DNA of 34,056 nt, from the NCBI GenBank assembly GCA_013001975.1, contig JABDKX010000093.1, forward strand, positions 1-34,056. Direction: 5' to 3'. Both the position numbers and the translations under genes were made by a program. Source of the DNA: Saprospiraceae bacterium. Its GTDB lineage: Bacteria > Bacteroidota > Bacteroidia > Chitinophagales > Saprospiraceae. The notes beneath the pieces were generated by a model. It saw only the letters and a program-made list of their open reading frames with translations. It did not search any database and was not told where the DNA came from. Of this stretch, positions 7,799-15,789 are shown in pieces (position 1 is the first letter of the stretch; every line of letters starts with the position of its first letter).

Positions 7799-9394
7799 AT
7801 GTTATTTAGTTCAATACCTTTTTTAGCATTTTTTGCAATTGTATACATCTTAGTATTCGTTGCATCAAAATATAAAAACAGCAGATCCCTTCAGATGTGG
7901 ATCATTCTTATTGCCTCCCTTTTCTTTTATTCCTATTGGAATCCTCCATTTCTAATCTTGTTGGGATTATCAATTATCGTCAACTACTTGTTGTCCATAG
8001 TTATTATCAAAAATCATGAACAAGGCGGAACCAATAATATTCCATTTTATTTTGGTTTACTATTTAACCTGGGACTCATCGCGTACTATAAATATGCCTA
8101 CTTTTTAGTTGATTCTATCAATAGTATGTTTTCAACTAATATTGGCATTAGAGATGATATCTTTTTACCACTAGGTATTTCATTTTTTACTTTCCAACAA
8201 ATAGCATTTCTAATTGATTGTAAGAAAGGTCTCAGCAAGAAATACAACTTCAAAGAATACACTCTATTTATCTCATTCTTTCCACAACTAATTGCTGGAC
8301 CTATTGTCCATCACAAAGAGATGATGCCTCAATTCGAGGATAAAAGTAAAAAGTTAATCACTTACGAAAATTTTGCTGTTGGCTTTGTTTTACTGGCTAT
8401 TGGATTATTTAAAAAGTTGGTCATCGCTGATAATGCGGCTATGATTTGTGATCCATTTTTTGCAAAGTCCTTAGGTCAAACTCCGCTCTACATGATAGAT
8501 TCTTGGGTTGGCGTTTTGGCCTATACCTTCCAGATATATTTTGACTTTTCAGGATATTGTGATATGGCTTTAGGAGTTGCAAGAATGTTAGGTATCGTCC
8601 TACCAATAAATTTCTTTTCACCTTATAAATCAAGAAACATCAGTGATTTTTGGCGATTATGGCATATTACTTTATCGAGATTTTTAAGAGACTATGTTTA
8701 CATACCGTTAGGAGGTAATAGGAAAGGAAAACCAAGACGTTACATGAACCTTATGGCTACGATGTTGGTGGGTGGATTGTGGCATGGCGCATCATGGACT
8801 TTTGTTGTTTGGGGTGGATTACATGGATTATATTTAGTTATTAACCATTTTTGGAGCTATATAAAAAAAGGGATAGGCTTTTTACATAATGAAAGTAAGG
8901 CTTTAAATTTCTTAGGTACGTTTTCAAGTATCAGCATTACATTCTTAGCAGTGGTTTTTGCTTGGGTATTTTTCAGAGCAACCACATTTGATTCAGCTTT
9001 TAAAATCTGTTCGGCCATGTTTGGCGAAAATGGATTAGGTACATTAAAGTCTACTTTGACATTTTTCAGCGAAGGTCAATTTAAAGGCATACTTGGTTTA
9101 TTCAATGTCGCAGATAATGTTCATCACAATCACTATGCTCAACTAGAAAGCATCGTTCTATTATTTGGCATCAGCCTTATTGTTTTCTTATTACCGAATT
9201 CAGTTCAGATTGCAGAAAAATTCAATCCAGTAATTGATCCATCGAAAGTAGTAGCCGCTTTCTCTGAACAATTTAAAATTATCAGAATCGCATTTAAACC
9301 ATCTTTGAGTTGGGCTGTATTTATCGCTGTTATTTTTGTTTTCTCTGTGTTGAATATGACAAGATTAAGTCCATTCTTATATTTCCAATTCTAA
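7799..9394 (+). CDS. MBOAT-family O-acyltransferase (AlgI/PatA-like)
   Basis: 531 aa, polytopic, from ATG 7799. Hallmarks of the AlgI/PatA/DltB family: FLPLGISFFTFQQIAFLID (~120-140), FFPQLIAGPIVHH (~160-172), the NISDFWRLWHITLSRFLRDY block followed by YIPLGGNRKG (~280-310), and the catalytic His region GGLWHGASW (H329) with GGLHGLY (H342) close behind. Length is typical for the family (~460-530). Known role: moves acetyl groups from a cytoplasmic donor across the inner membrane to an SGNH-type partner. Genes on both sides encode such partners (11 nt from the first, 3 nt to the second), so this is the core of a three-gene glycan O-acetylation module. I give no symbol because the acceptor is unknown. 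Confidence 0.92.
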   Translation: MLFSSIPFLAFFAIVYILVFVASKYKNSRSLQMWIILIASLFFYSYWNPPFLILLGLSIIVNYLLSIVIIKNHEQGGTNNIPFYFGLLFNLGLIAYYKYAYFLVDSINSMFSTNIGIRDDIFLPLGISFFTFQQIAFLIDCKKGLSKKYNFKEYTLFISFFPQLIAGPIVHHKEMMPQFEDKSKKLITYENFAVGFVLLAIGLFKKLVIADNAAMICDPFFAKSLGQTPLYMIDSWVGVLAYTFQIYFDFSGYCDMALGVARMLGIVLPINFFSPYKSRNISDFWRLWHITLSRFLRDYVYIPLGGNRKGKPRRYMNLMATMLVGGLWHGASWTFVVWGGLHGLYLVINHFWSYIKKGIGFLHNESKALNFLGTFSSISITFLAVVFAWVFFRATTFDSAFKICSAMFGENGLGTLKSTLTFFSEGQFKGILGLFNVADNVHHNHYAQLESIVLLFGISLIVFLLPNSVQIAEKFNPVIDPSKVVAAFSEQFKIIRIAFKPSLSWAVFIAVIFVFSVLNMTRLSPFLYFQF

Positions 9395-9397
9395 GCA

Positions 9398-10594
9398 GTG
9401 AAGAAGTTTTCATTCATATCATTTGGACTTAGTATATTCTTAATCGTTGGTATACTTTCAATGAATTACTTTGTTGATGCTTATGGCATTTTTCGGCCAG
9501 ATACCAATAAAGCATATGACGTTACTGGTTTTTTAAGAAATGTTAAGCCATTCTGGTTTAAGAAATTAAACTATGAAGGATTTATAATAGGAACATCTCG
9601 AGCACATAATGGTTTTGACCCTGATGGCATTGAAAAAATTACGAATACAAAGTATTTTAATTATGGCCAGTCTGCCTTGTCTCATACTGGAGCAAAACAT
9701 TTGGTGTTATTTGCAGAAAATGAAGGGATTAATAAATATATCATCTTATTAGATGCCTTTTTGTTACCAAATAACAGTCGCAATTATCCTGATGTTAAAC
9801 CGAATTGGGTTCCGGATTATGAAGATGAAGAAAAAAATAAAAAGTATTACTCAAAAGAAATATTACCAAAAGTATTTTCAGTTCCAGCTTTTACTAAAAG
9901 TTTAAGGAAGATTTTTAACATGCAAAATGATGCGACTTGGAAACCAAACGGATTAAACTTGCATGGTTACGAAAGTTTTCAAGGTGGCAAAAGATTATGG
10001 GCGCCAATGCGTGCCAATTTGAGGAAAGGGAAAAACAGAAGTTTTAATAAAAGTAAAGTAAATGCCTTTGAAAACGCCATTGATGCTTTATGTGAAGATC
10101 CTTCTAACGAAGTCATTTTAATTTTACCACCTGTCAGCATGTTTTATTACACAGCCATTGATTACCAATCACCTGGCGTTAATAATGAGTTTAGAGAACA
10201 TGTCACAACATATATAAATGAGTTGCCTGACAGCTGTAAATCAAATTTCCAACTTTATGATTTTATGTATCCAAATTATATTACAACTGAAAGGATAGAT
10301 AAAAACATTTCATCACAATATTATAGAGACCCTGCACATTTTCGTGCTACTACAGGTAATATGATTATTCAAGAAATTGAAGATTATAAAAATGGCAAAT
10401 TGAATAAGAAAGCAGCTTTGGTTGATTTGATTGGTAAAAATTATCGACAATTGATAAGAAAGCAAAACCGTTTATGCCAAATATGGATCGACTCAATCGG
10501 CAATCCAAAACTTGAAAGCTTTGGTCTTTTAGACAACATTCAAAAGATTCAAAATAACGAGTCAGAAACGTCTTCGGAAGATGACGAAGAGTAA
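9398..10594 (+). CDS. Second SGNH-like O-acetylation partner (AlgJ/PatB-like), GTG start
   Basis: 398 aa from GTG 9398, three bases after the MBOAT stop, implying coupled translation. An N-terminal membrane anchor lies at ~5-25. Block I reads FIIGTSRAHNGFDP (GTSR at ~64-67) and the closing Asp-x-x-His is YYRDPAHFRATTG (~308-320). It parallels the upstream partner but lacks the Lys-rich coiled-coil insert; the C-terminus is again acidic (ending SSEDDEE). In known systems one MBOAT can serve one or two such proteins (AlgJ with AlgX; PatB). The different block I residues (GTSR versus GSSR) suggest the two are not redundant. Predicted role: periplasmic acetyl transfer to polysaccharide. It ends 17 nt before the convergent response-regulator gene, with no obvious terminator between. 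Confidence 0.75.
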   Translation: MKKFSFISFGLSIFLIVGILSMNYFVDAYGIFRPDTNKAYDVTGFLRNVKPFWFKKLNYEGFIIGTSRAHNGFDPDGIEKITNTKYFNYGQSALSHTGAKHLVLFAENEGINKYIILLDAFLLPNNSRNYPDVKPNWVPDYEDEEKNKKYYSKEILPKVFSVPAFTKSLRKIFNMQNDATWKPNGLNLHGYESFQGGKRLWAPMRANLRKGKNRSFNKSKVNAFENAIDALCEDPSNEVILILPPVSMFYYTAIDYQSPGVNNEFREHVTTYINELPDSCKSNFQLYDFMYPNYITTERIDKNISSQYYRDPAHFRATTGNMIIQEIEDYKNGKLNKKAALVDLIGKNYRQLIRKQNRLCQIWIDSIGNPKLESFGLLDNIQKIQNNESETSSEDDEE

Positions 10595-10611
10595 ATAATG
10601 CTTAACTCTGC

Positions 10612-11286
10612 TTACCATTTTTTATTTTTTGGCTTTATATTATAGTAGCCATTTTCAATAGCAAAAATTATAAGTCCTGCAGTATTTTTAGAATTTGTTT
10701 TGTCAAGTAAGTGATTGCGATGACCTTCAACCGTTCTGGTACTTAAAAATATAGTTTCCCCTATTTCCTTATTCGTTTTCTGCTCGCAAATTAAAAGTAA
10801 AACTTCTTTCTCTCTCTTTGTTAACTTCACCAATCCTTCCTTGTCCTTTCTGGCAATAGACATCTTATCTCTGATCACCTTTAAAATAAAGTTATTATAA
10901 TAAAATCCAGTTTTAATAACATTTAGAATAGTGTCATAGAAAACATCAGGCGTTTCATTTTTAGGCATAAAAGCCGATGCGCCCAACTCGATCATCTTAA
11001 TTATTAATACGGGGTCATAATGAGAAGATAGAATGATTGTTTTTAAATCCGGATAAAGTTTGTTAACATTTATCATCGTATCAATCCCGTCCATTACAGG
11101 CATTTCAATGTCGCATAATATAATATCAGGAAGATCTGAGGAAAGGGCTTCTAACTTGTCCAGAAGTTCTTGCCCATTAGAAGCCATTAAAACAACTTCC
11201 ATCTCATCATGTAAATTAATCAATGCTCGCATGCCATTGAGAAACAATACTTCATCGTCAACCAGTCCAATCTTGTATTTTACCAT
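10612..11286 (-). CDS. NarL/FixJ-type response regulator
   Basis: 224 aa: receiver domain (~1-120) plus LuxR/GerE helix-turn-helix (~155-220). The receiver shows acidic pair D10/D11, phospho-acceptor D59 in LCDIEMPVMDG, a Ser-Ser-His segment at the T/S position (~87) and conserved K109 in FMPKNE. The HTH reads LTKREKEVLLLICEQKTNKEI...LSTRTVEGHRNHLL. The ATG lies 2 nt after the stop of the partner kinase gene on the same strand. Expected to be phosphorylated by that kinase and to bind DNA as a dimer. Targets are unknown; the flanking polysaccharide genes are candidates. The HTH closely resembles that of the orphan gene at 15229-15456. Confidence 0.95.
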   Translation of the reverse strand: MVKYKIGLVDDEVLFLNGMRALINLHDEMEVVLMASNGQELLDKLEALSSDLPDIILCDIEMPVMDGIDTMINVNKLYPDLKTIILSSHYDPVLIIKMIELGASAFMPKNETPDVFYDTILNVIKTGFYYNNFILKVIRDKMSIARKDKEGLVKLTKREKEVLLLICEQKTNKEIGETIFLSTRTVEGHRNHLLDKTNSKNTAGLIIFAIENGYYNIKPKNKKW

Positions 11287-11288
11287 AG

Positions 11289-12071
11289 TTATACATTTTT
11301 AGGAATAATAAAATTGTAATGGAATCCTGGTTGATCAGTTAATGATTCAGCATGAGCACCAAGCAATCTGAGTCTTGCTTTTATATTTTTAATACCGATA
11401 CCGCTTTCAAATTCTTCATGATTTTCTAATCCTTTTCCATTATCAACATAGGCAAATGACACCTCATTTTCTTTCTGTATTGAAGAAACTTCTATTTTGG
11501 AAGCTTCAGCATGTTTTATCGAATTGTTTACCAATTCTTGAATTATCCTGTAAATGTGCAATTGATCCATTTTTGAAAATAAATGCCAGTCATGATTCAA
11601 CTGAAGTTCGATACTTAAAGCATTGCCTTGATTAACTTGAACTGCTAGAGATTCGAGAGCTGTCTCAATGCCAAATTTGGTAAAGGAGGGTGAAATCAAA
11701 TTGTGCGATATCTCTCTTGTCAAATCAATACTCTCATTTATTGATCCATGTATACTTTCAATAAGTTTAGCTGTTTCTGCATTAGGTGAATCATATGCTT
11801 TCAATAAATTAAAATTCAAGTTTACTACATTTAATTTAGAAGTAACACCATCGTGTAAGTCTCTTGCAATCCTCGTTCGTTCACTTTCAAGTGTCTCAAT
11901 ACTGTTTTTCAATAAAGCTTTAGAAAACTCAATTTCCTTTTGTTGACTTTTAGAAATTTCGTCAAGAATCCGCCGTTTTGAAACACTGAATATCAGAAGT
12001 ACAAACAAGACCAATACTATCATCAAAACAACAGCAATGACAATCAATTTGTACAATTCCGAATCTACCAT
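11289..12071 (-). CDS. NarX-like sensor histidine kinase (HisKA_3/HATPase) with one membrane segment
   Basis: 260 aa. A single membrane helix (~9-28) with only a few residues outside is followed by a coiled-coil linker (~32-65), the HisKA_3 dimerisation box RIARDLHDG (phospho-accepting H73) and an HATPase domain with N box IIQELVNNSIKHAEAS (~160), G1 box DNGKGL and G2 box GIGIKNIKARLRLLGA. No extracellular sensor domain is possible, so sensing must come from the membrane, the linker or a partner. The upstream genes for a 7-TM protein (21 nt away) and a lipoprotein are obvious candidates. The response regulator follows after 2 nt. Kinase assignment is firm; the sensing partnership is inference. 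Confidence 0.94.
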   Translation of the reverse strand: MVDSELYKLIVIAVVLMIVLVLFVLLIFSVSKRRILDEISKSQQKEIEFSKALLKNSIETLESERTRIARDLHDGVTSKLNVVNLNFNLLKAYDSPNAETAKLIESIHGSINESIDLTREISHNLISPSFTKFGIETALESLAVQVNQGNALSIELQLNHDWHLFSKMDQLHIYRIIQELVNNSIKHAEASKIEVSSIQKENEVSFAYVDNGKGLENHEEFESGIGIKNIKARLRLLGAHAESLTDQPGFHYNFIIPKNV

Positions 12072-12092
12072 ACCCTTTTTTATATCTGACTT

Positions 12093-12767
12093 CTAATTAA
12101 TCGCTATTTCTTGAGATTTTAATTCCTGGTTTCTTCTATAAATCAAGTAAACAGAATAAATCATAACACCTACTGCCAATAGGTTAATAACTGTTCTCAT
12201 CATCCATAAATTATCTCTAAGCTGTACTTCCATATTCATTATCTGATTACTAAATAAATAAATTATACTCGATAAAGCAGATTTAACTAATAAAGCACCA
12301 ACGAAAAATATCGATGGCCTGAAAAGTTTTGAATCATAATCCTTTAAGATTAGTAAAATAAAAAATGACATACTGAAAACTAAAATAAACGAATCTACCC
12401 CTGTTCTACTAAATGAAGGAAACTCTGTTAATGGTTGAACAAATAATGAATTGGCAAGTATCAATAAACTTCCAATTGCCAATAATAACTTGATGGGCAA
12501 TTTAGTATCTAGTTCTTTGAAAACATGATTGAAAAAGAGTCCAAGAATAATAAATTCCAGTAAGGTATAAACATGTAAGCCTAGCAAGTTATTATCACTG
12601 TCAAACACTTTTATTAAAATAGAGGCTATTACTTCAAAAACTGCAACCAGAATGAAGTAATAACCTATATATTTTTCAAATTTAGTAAACCTTTTAAATA
12701 CAAAAATGCCTGCCAATCCTAAAAGGATTGATAGCGTCATTATAATATCAAGCAAAAACTCAGGCAT
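12093..12767 (-). CDS. Seven-TM membrane protein, possible sensor partner
   Basis: 224 aa with about seven hydrophobic segments (~5-24, 33-53, 61-83, 92-110, 127-145, 151-171, 185-207) and short loops; the C-terminal tail is polar with RRNQELKSQE. No catalytic motif is recognised. Conserved-looking polar residues inside segments include a His-x-Tyr-Thr-x-x-Glu pattern in TM3 (around residues 65-72). It is second in a four-gene minus-strand operon, 9 nt after the lipoprotein and 21 nt before the kinase, whose own sensor part is almost absent. I infer a membrane sensor that works with the kinase, as in systems pairing a 7-TM receptor with a minimal kinase. The family is not named; transport cannot be excluded. 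Confidence 0.75.
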   Translation of the reverse strand: MPEFLLDIIMTLSILLGLAGIFVFKRFTKFEKYIGYYFILVAVFEVIASILIKVFDSDNNLLGLHVYTLLEFIILGLFFNHVFKELDTKLPIKLLLAIGSLLILANSLFVQPLTEFPSFSRTGVDSFILVFSMSFFILLILKDYDSKLFRPSIFFVGALLVKSALSSIIYLFSNQIMNMEVQLRDNLWMMRTVINLLAVGVMIYSVYLIYRRNQELKSQEIAIN

Positions 12768-12776
12768 ATTTAAAAG

Positions 12777-13175
12777 TTAATCACAATAAGGCGGACAAGT
12801 TCGCGTATAATCTAAGATCAGATTCATATTTTGACTACCATTAACCATTCCAACCATCATAATATGTGGATCATAATGATCTGTGCTTAATTCTTCTAAC
12901 CCGATATATAAGCGAACAGAATCTGCTTGAGATCCCAGCATTTCTTGCAGGTCAACTATTGGCATATTAAAATATGTCATAGCACTTGTATCAATATAAC
13001 CAGAGTCATTTTGAGCCCAATTTTTTACCCAGGTTCGAAATTGTTGCTTTGAAATAGTATCAAGAAGGGCTGTTGAAGCGTTCCCTTCATCTTTTGGTTT
13101 CGCATCTCCTGGCTCGCAAGCCCAAATAAAACCAACAAAAGAAAAGATCAGTAATAGTGGTTTGAGGTTCTTCAT
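12777..13175 (-). CDS. Small secreted lipoprotein, first gene of the two-component operon
   Basis: 132 aa. The N-terminus is a lipoprotein signal (basic MKNLK, hydrophobic core, then GFIWAC with the lipobox Cys at residue 20), followed by a Pro/Asp/Lys/Glu-rich linker, so it should be lipid-anchored. The mature part (~40-132) has no recognised domain; it contains RTWVKNWAQN, a FNMPIVDLQEMLG segment, and ends CPPYCD, where the two Cys could form a disulfide or bind metal. It opens the operon lipoprotein - 7-TM protein - kinase - regulator. A role as ligand-binding or envelope-stress input to the kinase is inference from position only. Confidence 0.8.
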   Translation of the reverse strand: MKNLKPLLLIFSFVGFIWACEPGDAKPKDEGNASTALLDTISKQQFRTWVKNWAQNDSGYIDTSAMTYFNMPIVDLQEMLGSQADSVRLYIGLEELSTDHYDPHIMMVGMVNGSQNMNLILDYTRTCPPYCD

Positions 13176-13672
13176 TCATTTAAATTTTAAAAAGTTATTA
13201 ATAGTTATAATTCCTTATTCCAAGCAAGAATGGGAAAAATAAATTTTCATTAAATGAATTCAGAAGAGTGTAAATCGAAATTAAAGAATAATTTTTAAAA
13301 ATAGGTATTTATACTCTTTTATAAATATTCATTTTATGAGAATTCGATTGCAAATCATTTCTATGCCCCAAAATATATCAATAACACCCACTATATTTCG
13401 GAATACATGTAGCATGAATTTAAATGAAAGTATAGCGGTCATCAAAGAAGAATCTGATATCATGCTGTTTCACAGATTGATAAATGTTGACAGTTCTTTT
13501 GAATAATTTTCCAATGCGCGATGATTCTGATGACTTCAAATGTTAAATCGACTACTAAGGTGCGTTAGTAAGTGCTGTAAGTCCTGTTGATTCAACTGTT
13601 TCTCAATTTAGAGATTAAAAAGGCAGCACATAATTTTTTACTGTTACTCCAAACTACGTAGAATTACTTGGT

Positions 13673-13680
13673 TAATTTTG
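13673..13680 (+). promoter_or_regulatory. Candidate -7 promoter element inside the intergenic region
   Basis: TAATTTTG matches the Bacteroidota -7 consensus. No good -33 TTG box is seen at 18-20 nt upstream. A transcript starting near 13688 would run about 200 nt to the inverted repeat and T-run at 13802-13899. In AT-rich DNA such an octamer can occur by chance. Confidence 0.25.
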
Positions 13681-13801
13681 AGTAGATGTACTCTCGGAAA
13701 ATATATCATTTGAGTTTATATTTACAGTAAGATAGCAACTTATTGAGCGGCGAAATTATTTCTAAAGCTGATGTTATCTTGCATAACCCTTTAAAACAAT
13801 T

Positions 13802-13899
13802 TGAAAACTGAAATTATTGACAAGACCTTATATTATAAATACGCTATAATCATTAGATAATATTTCAATTAGCTCAATAATTCAGTTTTCATTTTTTTT
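13802..13899 (+). repeat. Imperfect inverted repeat followed by a T-run (terminator-like)
   Basis: Left arm 13802-13820 (TGAAAACTGAAATTATTGA) and right arm 13874-13891 are complementary over 18 pairs with one bulged base. A 53-nt AT-rich loop separates them and can form a small inner hairpin. Eight T residues follow at 13892-13899. Arms this long are unlikely by chance. There is no upstream plus-strand gene to terminate, so it may end a non-coding RNA or be the terminal repeat of a small decayed element. Confidence 0.5.
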
Positions 13900-13956
13900 A
13901 TAAAAAATCCAGCCTGCTTACTTACTTTATAACTTCCAAACCTTCCATTTAAAAAT

Positions 13957-14088
13957 ATGGAACCTGCGAAATTATACTCTAAAAAAAAACCCAATATTCA
14001 TTTGATACTTTACAATAATGAAAGCATTGTTGGAATGGTGAATCAAGATAAAACAGGTAGTTCTACGCATATTTTTCAAAACAATTAG
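13957..14088 (+). CDS. Small ORF of 43 aa, doubtful
   Basis: ATG 13957 to TAG 14086-14088. The predicted peptide is basic at first (LYSKKKPN), then has a strand-like HLILYN and a polar end (HIFQNN). It resembles no family I know and has no obvious ribosome binding site. It lies 38 nt before the nucleoside hydrolase start on the same strand, so it could be a leader peptide or chance. Confidence 0.2.
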   Translation: MEPAKLYSKKKPNIHLILYNNESIVGMVNQDKTGSSTHIFQNN

Positions 14089-14126
14089 TTTTAATTTCAC
14101 TGAGTACTATTTCCCTAATTAACAGA

Positions 14127-15092
14127 ATGATTATGCCTAAAGAAACAGTCATATTTAATCACGATGCTGCCATTGATGAATTTATGGCTGCCGTTCTTCT
14201 CACGACGATGGAGGATATTAATTTTGAAGGCTCTGTCATTATGAATGCAGATTGCATTTATAATTTTGCAATGCAAGCACAATGGAAGATTCAATCCTAC
14301 TTAAATATTAGTCCTGAGACATATCCCATTACGTTAAGCAGAGCCAGGCAATGGAATTCGTTTCCTTGGTTATATCGGGAAGATTGCATCAAAGAAAACA
14401 ATATAGAATGTCTCAAAGACATTCCAAATAATCCAAACTGGCCCTGCTATCCAAACGGTGATGATTTAATGAGGCAAAAACTCCAAAACGCTTATGACAA
14501 TGATCAGCAAATTACCGTTTTAGTTAATTGTCCGATGACAACACTTAGAAACATTTTAGAAGATGCGCCACATTTATGTGATGCCATCAGCCGATTGATA
14601 TGGATGGGTGGCGCTATAAATGTTGCTGGAAATCTAGATCCAACCACGATTCCAAAAGAAGTTGCAAATCCCAAAGCTGAATGGAATGCATTTTGTGATC
14701 CTTATGCGATTGATTGGGTTTTCAAAAATACCACATTCCCTATAATCGTATTTCCACTTGATGTTACCGATCAAGCAGCGATTACACAATCATTTATGGA
14801 CAAGCTTCAAGCACAGTCAGCAGATTCATTATATTCAAATTTAGCTTTTCAAAGCTATTCTTTAGTTGCTCAAGAATCCTTTTATGATATGTGGGATGTT
14901 TTAACGACATGCTATATACCACATCCAGAATTTTTTGAAACGCCTACTAACATGAATTTAAAAATCATCACTGAAGATTACTGGCAAGGCACACTTATTC
15001 ATGGTGATGGCGGCAGAGCTGTCCAAGTTGCATTGAACTTAATCGATCCGGATGGTTTTTACAATTATGTGCTGCAACAATTTAATAGATAG
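14127..15092 (+). CDS. Nucleoside hydrolase family protein with diverged metal motif
   Basis: 321 aa from ATG 14127 (ATG 14133 is equally possible). Family members hydrolyse the N-glycosidic bond of nucleosides and use a Ca2+ ion held by an N-terminal DxDxxxDD motif. Here that region reads NHDAAIDE: the first Asp is Asn and the last Asp is Glu. The rest fits the fold well: TVLVNCPMTTL (~130; normally GPLTNL), LIWMGGAINVAGN (~157-169), EWNAFCDPYAIDWVF (~185-200), PIIVFPLDVTDQA (~206-218), and a C-terminal HGDGGRAVQVAL. Length is normal (~310-330). Loss of two acidic ligands suggests changed metal use or substrate, or a binding rather than catalytic role. No signal peptide, so cytoplasmic. It stands alone between intergenic regions. 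Confidence 0.85.
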   Translation: MIMPKETVIFNHDAAIDEFMAAVLLTTMEDINFEGSVIMNADCIYNFAMQAQWKIQSYLNISPETYPITLSRARQWNSFPWLYREDCIKENNIECLKDIPNNPNWPCYPNGDDLMRQKLQNAYDNDQQITVLVNCPMTTLRNILEDAPHLCDAISRLIWMGGAINVAGNLDPTTIPKEVANPKAEWNAFCDPYAIDWVFKNTTFPIIVFPLDVTDQAAITQSFMDKLQAQSADSLYSNLAFQSYSLVAQESFYDMWDVLTTCYIPHPEFFETPTNMNLKIITEDYWQGTLIHGDGGRAVQVALNLIDPDGFYNYVLQQFNR

Positions 15093-15126
15093 AAATATGA
15101 TTAATATTGGGCAATAGATTAGAAGA

Positions 15127-15149
15127 GTTATAAACAAATTTGTTATAAC
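15127..15149. repeat. AT-rich near-perfect palindrome after the nucleoside hydrolase
   Basis: GTTATAA and TTATAAC arms extended by CAAA/TTTG make an almost perfect palindrome with a single extra A, 35 nt after the hydrolase stop. It could be a weak hairpin terminator (an A-rich rather than T-rich tail follows on the plus strand) or an operator for a dimeric regulator. Confidence 0.35.
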
Positions 15150-15208
15150 AAAAACTTTTCAGACGTTAAAAATGTAAGTTGTTCTTAGGTTAGTTGATTG
15201 ATTTAACA

Positions 15209-15232
15209 TTAATCTAAATCCGTTTAGATTAA
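15209..15232 (-). terminator. Terminator-like hairpin at the 3' end of the orphan LuxR-HTH gene
   Basis: A perfect 10-bp stem (TTAATCTAAA against TTTAGATTAA) with a 4-nt loop (TCCG on the plus strand, CGGA on the minus). It overlaps the stop codon of the minus-strand gene by three to four bases. No clean T-run follows on the minus strand, so termination would be weak; an mRNA 3'-stabilising role is also possible. Confidence 0.4.
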
Positions 15233-15456
15233 ATCGTATAAAGCGTTACGACATTTTTCTTTACTGCATATGCCACCAAGCCTGCAGTATTCTTACAATC
15301 TATTTTATTTAATAAATTTATCCTATGTCCATCCACTGTACGTGGGGAAATAAACAGCTTAGACGCAATTTCAGTTGTAGTAAACTGATTGCAAATAAGT
15401 TCAAGCACTTCCAATTCTCTCGAACTAAAGGGCAAGGTTTTTTTTGAAGATTTCAT
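15229..15456 (-). CDS. Orphan LuxR/GerE-type HTH protein without receiver domain
   Basis: 75 aa, essentially a bare LuxR-type DNA-binding domain. LPFSSRELEVLELICNQ is followed by TEIASKLFISPRTVDGHRINLL and CKNTAGLVAYAV. The ATG at 15456 is preceded by an AT-rich leader, and I find no receiver-like coding upstream, so this is either a true single-domain regulator or the surviving end of a response regulator. The C-terminal helices match the response regulator at 10612-11286 closely (shared E-V-L-x-L-I-C, R-T-V-x-G-H-R and K-N-T-A-G-L blocks), indicating paralogy. It could compete for, or dimerise at, the same DNA sites. No phosphorylation control is possible. Confidence 0.8.
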   Translation of the reverse strand: MKSSKKTLPFSSRELEVLELICNQFTTTEIASKLFISPRTVDGHRINLLNKIDCKNTAGLVAYAVKKNVVTLYTI

Positions 15457-15789
15457 TATTCTGGGGTTTAAGAATAAAATAAATAGTGTTTAAATTCTAA
15501 AACTCACCATCAAATAAAATCAGTAGGAATGCTAATTCTAAGTTAGAAAAAAAAATCGTTAATCCAAAAAATTAAGACTGGTAAATCATATGGGTATAAA
15601 TGATAATCTTTATTTGCAATCTGGATTGCCAGATTGATTAGTGGTCATTCAACTTTGTTTTCTACTGTCACGAACAGTTAATGACGCCTGTTTCTATGCA
15701 GTACTTTAAATATCAAACATGAAATTTATAACTTACTATTACTTCAAAAAAACATATATTAGCAATTTACAAAACACACAAAAATACAC
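15457..15789. other. Intergenic region between divergent genes
   Basis: It separates the orphan HTH gene (minus) from the sulfotransferase at 15790 (plus), so it must carry any promoters for both. I see no perfect TAnnTTTG with a -33 partner, no coding potential and no RNA gene. Confidence 0.5.

Larger units (their letters stand above)
13176..14126. other. Long intergenic region (~950 nt)
   Basis: No gene of normal size on either strand. It lies between the divergent start of the two-component operon (minus) and the nucleoside hydrolase (plus), so it should hold promoters for both. Visible contents: a perfect TAnnTTTG at 13673, a large inverted repeat with a T-run (13802-13899), a 43-codon ORF (13957-14088), and a 30-codon ORF (13414-13506) that I do not believe. 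Its size and lack of coding suggest a decayed gene or a non-coding RNA; I recognise no protein remnant. Confidence 0.6.

Noticed and set aside
13414-13506. 30-codon ORF
   Set aside because: Too short, no ribosome binding site, no recognisable sequence; expected by chance in AT-rich DNA.
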